Below are positions 1-3,746 of a stretch of 9,133 nucleotides of DNA, in pieces. Made by a program: the position numbers and the translations under genes. This DNA is from CAMCXE01 sp041179125 (lineage in GTDB: Bacteria > Pseudomonadota > Gammaproteobacteria > Pseudomonadales > Cellvibrionaceae). The stretch lies in the NCBI GenBank assembly GCA_041179125.1, contig JBEGTZ010000031.1, positions 1-9,133 of the forward strand, given 5' to 3'. The notes beneath the pieces were generated by a model. That model searched no databases. It worked only from the letters and a program-made list of their open reading frames with translations, and was not told the DNA's origin. Position 1 is the stretch's first letter; every line of letters begins with the position of its first letter.

Positions 1-327
1 AAACCGCCCCCATTCCAACGCCTCTTCTTTTGCCGCCAGCGCATGCAATTTAAAAACGAATTCCATCGACAGGAAAAATTCATCTCTATTTATGGCATCA
101 AACAAAAAACGCCAGGCATTGCCTTGGTTGATGGTAATGTTTTGGTCACTTAACTTATGCCCCCCAACCGTAATACCGTCTAATAACGTATTAACTTCTG
201 GGAGTGTGAAATTAATGCCTTCCAACAACACGGAGTCATGCACTAAAACACCGATTTCGCGCCGGGCCAGCATAAGCGCCTTGGCTCTGTTGGGTTTTAT
301 ATTCATGATTAAATCGTTGGAGAGCAT
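1..327 (-). CDS. Fic-family protein, N-terminal part (runs off the left edge)
   Basis: An open frame of 109 codons runs leftward from an ATG at 327 to base 1 with no stop, so the gene continues outside the window. Fic proteins usually transfer AMP from ATP to a hydroxyl of a target protein. Residues 32-37 read SVLLEG, matching the class II inhibitory motif (S/T)xxxE(G/N), whose Glu (here E36) blocks productive ATP binding in known Fic proteins. It is followed by TLPEVNTLLDGITVGG (41-56) and LHALAAKEEALEWG (94-107), segments I recognise from this family. The catalytic HPFxxGNGR motif would lie beyond base 1 and cannot be seen. An in-frame stop lies upstream, and GAGG stands about nine bases before the ATG; M8 is an alternative start. 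The gene follows the 101-residue gene with a 38-base gap, so it may share the fur transcript. Base composition looks more AT-rich than its neighbours. Family call fairly sure; activity and target unknown. Confidence 0.8.
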   Translation of the reverse strand, partial: MLSNDLIMNIKPNRAKALMLARREIGVLVHDSVLLEGINFTLPEVNTLLDGITVGGHKLSDQNITINQGNAWRFLFDAINRDEFFLSMEFVFKLHALAAKEEALEWGRF

Positions 328-365
328 AATCCTAAAAACCTCATACTTTTTTTATTTTTAGGCGC

Positions 366-671
366 TCACTCGCCACGCCAACGCAGATGCAGTTGTTGCG
401 CATGATGCATATCCCAAGTGGCCTCAAGATTCAGGCGCTCCAGGGCATCCGCTTGGGTAATCGGTTTTATTTTGGTGGCCGCAAACTCGTCCAAAAAGAA
501 TTCAATTTCATCATCAACCGCCAGGCGGGTGATTTCGGCCAGCAGCTGCGCCCGCGTTTCAGTCCTGTCGGCTGTTGCGCAACGCACTTCCTGTAAAAGC
601 TCCACCACGCTGCACTCTTCCTCCACACACTGGTGCAGCGCATTAATTTGGGCTGGTGTGAGCGGCCCCAT
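366..671 (-). CDS. Unrecognised small protein downstream of fur, 101 aa
   Basis: This 101-residue frame starts with an ATG whose A is the last base of the fur stop codon (TAATG on the minus strand), so the two genes overlap by one base and are probably translationally coupled. I do not recognise the family. The product is acidic, without signal peptide or membrane segment, and looks mainly helical: an Asn/Gln/Glu-rich start (residues 5-28), a second stretch rich in Glu, Leu and Ala (36-65, with DDEIEFFLDEFAA), and a C-terminal part holding the single Trp-rich end (DMHHAQQLHLRWRGE). Two cysteines (15, 20) and a third (31) show no metal-binding pattern. The tight coupling and a plausible coding frame argue that it is real; a plus-strand frame over the same bases is a shadow. 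A role in iron control would be only guilt by association. Confidence 0.72.
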   Translation of the reverse strand: MGPLTPAQINALHQCVEEECSVVELLQEVRCATADRTETRAQLLAEITRLAVDDEIEFFLDEFAATKIKPITQADALERLNLEATWDMHHAQQLHLRWRGE

Positions 672-1078
672 TAAACCGCCACCGGTTTGCCATACAGCAC
701 CAGGCTGTGCGCGGTGAGTTCATAACCCAATTCACGCGCAATTTGCTCTTGTAACTGCTCGATTTGTTCATTGTGAAACTCAATCACCTTGCCGGTTTCG
801 GTACACACCATGTGGTCGTGGTGATTGCCGCTGTCCAACTCAAATACCGCATGGCCACCATCAAAATTGTGCCGCTCCACCAAACCGGCCTGCTCAAATT
901 GAGTCAGCACGCGGTAAACCGTCGCCAAACCTACATCTTCACCGGCTTCTAACAGCGCTTTATAAACGTCCTCAGCGCTCACGTGGCGGTCTTGCGCCGC
1001 CTCTAACAGCTGAAGAATTTTGATGCGTGGGAGTGTGACTTTCAGCCCAGCTTTACGAAGCTCTTGGTTGCTACTCAT
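671..1078 (-). CDS. fur: Ferric uptake regulator Fur
   Basis: Fur is a cytoplasmic dimeric repressor that binds DNA when loaded with Fe(II) and controls iron uptake and storage genes. The 135-residue product begins MSSNQELRKAGLKVTLPR, the conserved Fur N-terminus, which decides the start at 1078; the frame is open further upstream, but that adds only 16 unconserved residues. The winged helix covers about 1-80, with recognition helix LATVYRVLTQFEQAGLV (51-67). The dimerisation and metal domain follows, with H32, E80, HHDH (86-89), E100 and H124 at the usual metal-ligand places. The structural zinc cysteines of E. coli Fur are not kept: C92 stands alone in CTETG, and the C-terminus has no Cys pair. 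Pseudomonas Fur shows the same pattern, so this is a lineage trait, not damage. Length agrees with Pseudomonas Fur (about 134). Ribosome-binding site weak. fur and bamE diverge, as in Pseudomonas. Confidence 0.96.
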   Translation of the reverse strand: MSSNQELRKAGLKVTLPRIKILQLLEAAQDRHVSAEDVYKALLEAGEDVGLATVYRVLTQFEQAGLVERHNFDGGHAVFELDSGNHHDHMVCTETGKVIEFHNEQIEQLQEQIARELGYELTAHSLVLYGKPVAV

Positions 1079-1097
1079 GTGAATTCTCATTGGATTA

Positions 1098-1109
1098 ACC
1101 CGAACGGGT
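1098..1109. promoter_or_regulatory. Short palindrome in the fur leader
   Basis: ACCCG-AA-CGGGT is a perfect 5-bp inverted repeat with a 2-bp centre, about 20 bases upstream of the fur start. It could be an operator half-site pair or a small leader hairpin. It does not resemble a Fur box. No clear -10/-35 pair for fur could be picked. Function unassigned. Confidence 0.25.
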
Positions 1110-1187
1110 AAGGAACTTATGGACAAAATGTAGCGTCTTGAGCGCGGGCCGATTTTACCTGTGATGGCATGAGCCGACTAGCAGTTG

Positions 1188-1216
1188 TTTGCCTGCGCAG
1201 TAAACTCGGGTATCCT
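1188..1216 (+). promoter_or_regulatory. Possible bamE promoter
   Basis: TTTGCC (1188-1193) and TATCCT (1211-1216) are separated by 17 bp and lie 34 bases before the bamE ATG. Matches to the sigma-70 consensus are about 3 of 6 and 4 of 6, so this is only a candidate; spacing and position are right. Confidence 0.35.
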
Positions 1217-1249
1217 GCGCCACTTTTGTTATCCCTGTGAGAAAAATAC

Positions 1250-1699
1250 ATGCCTTTAGTTTCGCGAAGCCTAGCCCTAAGCCTTGTTTTCATGCTTCTT
1301 ACAAGCCTAAGCGCTGGCTGCTCGCGCCTGAGTTTCCCCCTGGTGTACCGCATTAACGTGCAACAGGGCAACATTTTGGATCAGAAAAAACTCGATCAAC
1401 TCAAAATAGGTATGACCAAACGCCAAGTGCAATTTCTTTTAGGCTCACCGCTACTGGTTGACACCTTTAATAGCGAGCGCTGGGATTACCTTTATAGCGT
1501 CCGGCGCGGGGATAAAGTATTGGGCGAAAAACGCTTCACCGTATTTTTTGCCAACGACGCACTGGCGCGTTACGAAGGGGATGTTGGCCCAGGCAAGACC
1601 GCTATTGAAGATCCGAAATTAGACGAACGTATGCCCACACCGCAAGAGCAGGCTGAAATTAACGCCAACTCTAAAGGCAATACTAAAAAACCCAAGTAA
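1250..1699 (+). CDS. bamE: Outer membrane protein assembly lipoprotein BamE (OmlA/SmpA)
   Basis: BamE is a periplasm-facing lipoprotein of the BAM complex, which folds beta-barrel proteins into the outer membrane. The 149-residue product has a hydrophobic signal peptide (residues 1-23) and a lipobox SAGC with lipidated C24; Ser at +2 is compatible with outer-membrane sorting. The SmpA/OmlA domain follows: VQQGNILDQ (37-45), LKIGMTKRQVQFLLGSP (51-67) and RWDYLYSVRRG (77-87), all family hallmarks. The tail from about 118 is polar and Lys/Pro-rich, as in other gammaproteobacterial members. It diverges from fur with about 170 bp between starts, the arrangement known from Pseudomonas. GTGAGA about eight bases before the ATG may serve as ribosome-binding site. 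The TAA stop lies inside the left terminal repeat of a small inserted element (1696-1770); before insertion the frame would have ended at the same codon with AAA TAA, so the protein is intact. Confidence 0.93.
   Translation: MPLVSRSLALSLVFMLLTSLSAGCSRLSFPLVYRINVQQGNILDQKKLDQLKIGMTKRQVQFLLGSPLLVDTFNSERWDYLYSVRRGDKVLGEKRFTVFFANDALARYEGDVGPGKTAIEDPKLDERMPTPQEQAEINANSKGNTKKPK
1688..1695. repeat. Left flanking direct repeat of the 75-bp element
   Basis: AAACCCAA directly precedes the left terminal repeat at 1696; CAACCCAA (1771-1778) directly follows the right one. Seven of eight bases agree (AACCCAA exact), as expected for an aged 8-bp target duplication. Confidence 0.65.
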
Positions 1700-1770
1700 C
1701 TATTCAGCACATTTTTTCGTCATCCCCGCCTGCGTGGGGATGACGTGAATCAAATAGAAAGAATAGTTAC
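1696..1770. mobile_element. MITE-like 75-bp element inserted at the bamE stop codon
   Basis: The termini GTAACTATTC (1696-1705) and GAATAGTTAC (1761-1770) are perfect 10-bp inverted repeats. Between them lies a hairpin with perfect 10-bp arms, CGTCATCCCC (1718-1727) and GGGGATGACG (1736-1745), like dispersed REP-type repeats. The outer flanks are 8-bp direct repeats with one mismatch. From established knowledge, IS66-family elements begin with GTAA and make 8-bp duplications, so this could be a non-autonomous element moved by such a transposase; no transposase is in the window. The hairpin lacks a following T-run on either strand, so it is not a classic terminator, although it may protect the bamE mRNA end. 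A related copy lies at about 3032-3171. Confidence 0.7.
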
Positions 1771-1778
1771 CAACCCAA
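1771..1778. repeat. Right flanking direct repeat of the 75-bp element
   Basis: CAACCCAA, partner of AAACCCAA at 1688-1695. Joining the left copy to base 1779 recreates codons CCC AAA TAA, a natural bamE end. Confidence 0.65.
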
Positions 1779-1910
1779 ATAAAGCGTTCACCTAAAAATA
1801 TGAGGTGGTGCAGAAGAACACAGGGTAAGAAAAACAAACGGGGGGTAATTCACAGGGAACAAAAGAACGTTTGAACGGAGGTGGATCAAGGGCCGTGCAG
1901 CCCGATAACA

Positions 1911-2573
1911 CTACAAAAGTATATCCAAGCGGCTGGCAAACTTCTCCGCCAGCTGTTTAACCATGTCAGCCGGTGCGCGCATCACAACGTCAAACGCCAT
2001 CAGCACAGGCAATTTCCCTTCTTGCAGCTCACCTTCTTTTATAGGCGCTTCCACCGCGTAGGAAAACGCCAAATTAACTGCATTGACATTGGTATTAGCA
2101 TTGGCATTGCCCCCAACGCTGGGCAATTCAGACAAACCAACAAAGGGCTGAACTTCGCCCAATTTCAGCGATACACGCAGTTCTTTGGCGATACGCGGCA
2201 ATATAACCGGCACCAGCACCCCCGCTAACTGCACCAGCATATTTTCATGGTCTTCAGTGTCAACGCAGTCGCGATCCAGTAACGAGGCATAGGTAGCCAG
2301 GCTTTTGGGGTCAATTGCAATAAACAACCAGCCCACCTGCCCCAACGCGGCATATTCCTGCACACAACAACAAAACGCGTCCGAGCGAACAAATTTGCAG
2401 TGTTTATTTAAATCTTGAATTGAAACCTGGTTTACCTGCGGCACACTCAATTGAATAAAGCACTGCGTCACAGCGCTCAAGGCCTTCGCACCATCACCCA
2501 TAGCCAAATTAACCAATTCCTTTAACTGGTCGCGATGGGAATCATCAAGCCAACTAGCAAACGGTACAGTCAT
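1911..2573 (-). CDS. CheC-like CheY-phosphate phosphatase / chemotaxis protein
   Basis: CheC-family proteins dephosphorylate CheY-type receivers using helices with an ExxN pattern. In this 220-residue protein the first helix is good: D15xxxE19xxN22 in HRDQLKELVNLAMGDGAKAL, followed by a strand region ending LSVPQV as in CheC. The matching second helix (about 107-122, ENMLVQLAGVL) has Q115 and G118 where E and N would be expected, so probably one active site remains. Residues 154-167 form a low-complexity linker with alternating Asn (NANANTNVNAVN), before a C-terminal beta-rich part. Three adjacent Cys (68-70) are unusual. There is no signal peptide or membrane segment. The start at 2573 is fixed by GGGGGAA just upstream, overlapping the stop of the receiver gene nine bases away. 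The pair forms a two-gene operon; the receiver is the obvious substrate, which is inference. No good terminator follows. Confidence 0.75.
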   Translation of the reverse strand: MTVPFASWLDDSHRDQLKELVNLAMGDGAKALSAVTQCFIQLSVPQVNQVSIQDLNKHCKFVRSDAFCCCVQEYAALGQVGWLFIAIDPKSLATYASLLDRDCVDTEDHENMLVQLAGVLVPVILPRIAKELRVSLKLGEVQPFVGLSELPSVGGNANANTNVNAVNLAFSYAVEAPIKEGELQEGKLPVLMAFDVVMRAPADMVKQLAEKFASRLDILL

Positions 2574-2576
2574 AGG

Positions 2577-2583
2577 TTCCCCC
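2577..2583 (-). promoter_or_regulatory. Strong ribosome-binding site of the CheC-like gene
   Basis: GGGGGAA on the minus strand, three bases before the ATG at 2573, begins on the last base of the receiver gene's TAG stop. It fixes the start and suggests coupled translation. Confidence 0.6.
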
Positions 2584-2948
2584 TAAAGCAGGCCAAATTT
2601 CTCCAAAGTTTCCGTCAGTTTTTCAGTGCTGACGGGTTTTTTGATGAAATCCAGCGCGCCCAACGCCATCACTCTATCCCTGGCCTGGGGTTGAATATCA
2701 CCTGAAATCACAATAACCACACTTTTTAAATCTTTTTTACGAATGTTCTCCAGCACCTCAAACCCGTCCATTTCAGGCATGGTTAAATCCAGGAACATCA
2801 TCTCACCCTTACCCTCATTGATCGCCGCAAGGGCTTCCAAACCGTTGGTAGCAAACGTGATGTCCACCTCCCAACTGGGCGGCAAAGACTTCGCCACCTG
2901 CTTGCGGGCCATGCTGGAGTCATCGCAAATTAATAGGGGTATTGCCAT
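2583..2948 (-). CDS. Single-domain CheY-like response regulator
   Basis: The 121-residue product is one receiver domain with no output domain, so it acts by protein contact in the cytoplasm. The acidic pocket is D9/D10, the phosphoacceptor D54 lies in MMFLDLTMPEMDGFEVL (50-66), the switch Ser is S82 (VVIVISG), and the conserved Lys is K104 before P105 (FIKKPVS). All key residues are present, so it should be phosphorylatable. It starts at 2948 with a weak ribosome-binding region and is followed nine bases later by the CheC-like gene, likely its phosphatase. No histidine kinase is nearby, so the phosphodonor is unknown. A possible -10 hexamer (TATACT on the minus strand, 2980-2985) lies about 35 bases upstream without a convincing -35. 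It may serve chemotaxis, twitching or another pathway. Confidence 0.88.
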   Translation of the reverse strand: MAIPLLICDDSSMARKQVAKSLPPSWEVDITFATNGLEALAAINEGKGEMMFLDLTMPEMDGFEVLENIRKKDLKSVVIVISGDIQPQARDRVMALGALDFIKKPVSTEKLTETLEKFGLL

Positions 2949-3031
2949 AGGCCAATACTCTTAAGTTGGTTACAGGCTGAGTATAGACAGAGTTTGCAAA
3001 AGGCGGCGGGGTGCTTGTTGATTGGGCTGAT

Positions 3032-3171
3032 CTAACCTGGGAGCACATTTTGTCTGTCGGGCTTTAGCCGACCTCGGGCATAAGCCCGATCCGGTAGTAC
3101 TTGCTGGCAGGGGGCGGGCTGAAACCCGCCCCACGAGCGGTTAAGATCCTAACTCTGCGCTGAATAGTTAC
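3032..3171. mobile_element. Decayed relative of the 75-bp element, with REP-like hairpins
   Basis: The right end GCTGAATAGTTAC (3159-3171) is the exact reverse complement of the left 13 bases of the element at 1696. The left end CTAACCTGGG is degenerate, but is followed by AGCACATTTT (3042-3051), which occurs at the same distance from the left end of the first element (1706-1715). The interior differs. It has hairpins at 3056-3072 (GGCT/AGCC core), at 3074-3089 (TCGGGC-ATAA-GCCCGA), and at 3111-3132 (GGGGCGGG-CTGAAA-CCCGCCCC). No flanking duplication is visible, so the left boundary is uncertain. This fills most of the 298-base gap between the receiver gene and the lipoprotein gene. Confidence 0.5.
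3111..3132. repeat. GC-rich REP-like hairpin
   Basis: Perfect 8-bp arms GGGGCGGG and CCCGCCCC enclose loop CTGAAA. No T-run follows on either strand, so it resembles a dispersed palindromic repeat more than a terminator. It is the strongest of three hairpins in this gap. Confidence 0.55.
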
Positions 3172-3214
3172 CTATTTTCTAACATAGCCGAGCACTCACA
3201 ATGTTTTATCGGGC

Positions 3215-3231
3215 TGGGCAATAACTGCCCA
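3215..3231. repeat. Small hairpin after the lipoprotein gene
   Basis: TGGGCA-ATAAC-TGCCCA is a 6-bp stem with a 5-base loop, 16 bases past the stop of the leftward lipoprotein gene. It could be a weak terminator or mRNA-end stabiliser for that gene, but no T-run follows. Confidence 0.35.
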
Positions 3232-3246
3232 ACCTGTATGCCGCAG

Positions 3247-3660
3247 TTATTTCTTGCGATAACGGATCAAAATATCCCCCGTATCCACGCTTTGAAGCAC
3301 AGATTTTTCTTTGGTTATTTCAAGAATTTTATCTAGGATCTTCTCAATTTTCGTTCCATCCGAATACGCGGCATCGGTAATAAAGAGCATGTTTTCTTCA
3401 ATGCGCCAGCGGCTGGTGAACTCCGTGCGGCTTAAGACTTTTTTAACTCCGAGCGCATCAATTACGGTGTCGGTCATGTAACCCGAGGCGGTGCCATCTG
3501 CTTTGTAGGTTTTTTCAAAATAAGATCGGCTGCCATCCGGGTTTTGTTCATCAAAATACCAAGTTCCAACGATTGTTTTACTGAAATTATTTTTTGTGCT
3601 TGGCATTTGAGAGCAGGCAACCAAAACAATTAAAGCGAATACAGCAATCAGTTTTTTCAT
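3247..3660 (-). CDS. Small lipocalin-like lipoprotein, 137 aa
   Basis: The product has an N-terminal Lys pair, a hydrophobic stretch and lipobox LVAC, giving lipidated C16; Ser-Gln at +2/+3 suggests the outer membrane. The mature part begins with a short polar linker, then IVGTWYFDE (30-38), which resembles the GxW start of lipocalin/calycin barrels. It continues with alternating strands (SYFEKTYKADGTASGYM, EFTSRWRIEENMLFI), consistent with a small beta-barrel that might bind a hydrophobic ligand. I cannot assign a ligand or named family; the lipocalin resemblance is inference. GGGTGA lies six bases before the ATG. The acnB terminator lies just upstream, so it is probably transcribed separately; the AT-rich 3661-3704 stretch would hold its promoter. 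The low GC content suggests it is less constrained or recently acquired. Confidence 0.78.
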   Translation of the reverse strand: MKKLIAVFALIVLVACSQMPSTKNNFSKTIVGTWYFDEQNPDGSRSYFEKTYKADGTASGYMTDTVIDALGVKKVLSRTEFTSRWRIEENMLFITDAAYSDGTKIEKILDKILEITKEKSVLQSVDTGDILIRYRKK

Positions 3661-3704
3661 AAATCACCCATTATTTTGAGTTGAATTAATAATTTTGTTG
3701 TAAT

Positions 3705-3730
3705 AAAAAACCCGCCGAAGCGGGTTTTTT
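3705..3730 (-). terminator. acnB terminator
   Basis: The stem CCCGC (3711-3715) / GCGGG (3720-3724) with loop CGAA is flanked by six A and six T, giving a U-run on both strands. It lies 17 bases after the acnB stop and separates acnB from the lipoprotein gene. Confidence 0.88.
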
Positions 3731-3746
3731 ATTTAAAGCACAAACC

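Noticed and set aside
92..361. Plus-strand open frame of 89 codons at the left end.
   Set aside because: It is antisense to the Fic gene, whose frame is open throughout and carries recognisable family motifs.
1079..1100. AT-rich stretch before fur considered as an autoregulatory Fur box.
   Set aside because: Fewer than half of the 19 consensus positions match.
1079..1126. Longer Fur starting 16 codons upstream.
   Set aside because: The added residues are not conserved in Fur, and the 135-residue form matches the family length.
1718..1745. Hairpin after bamE read as a rho-independent terminator.
   Set aside because: No T-run follows on either strand; it is better explained as the core of the small inserted element.
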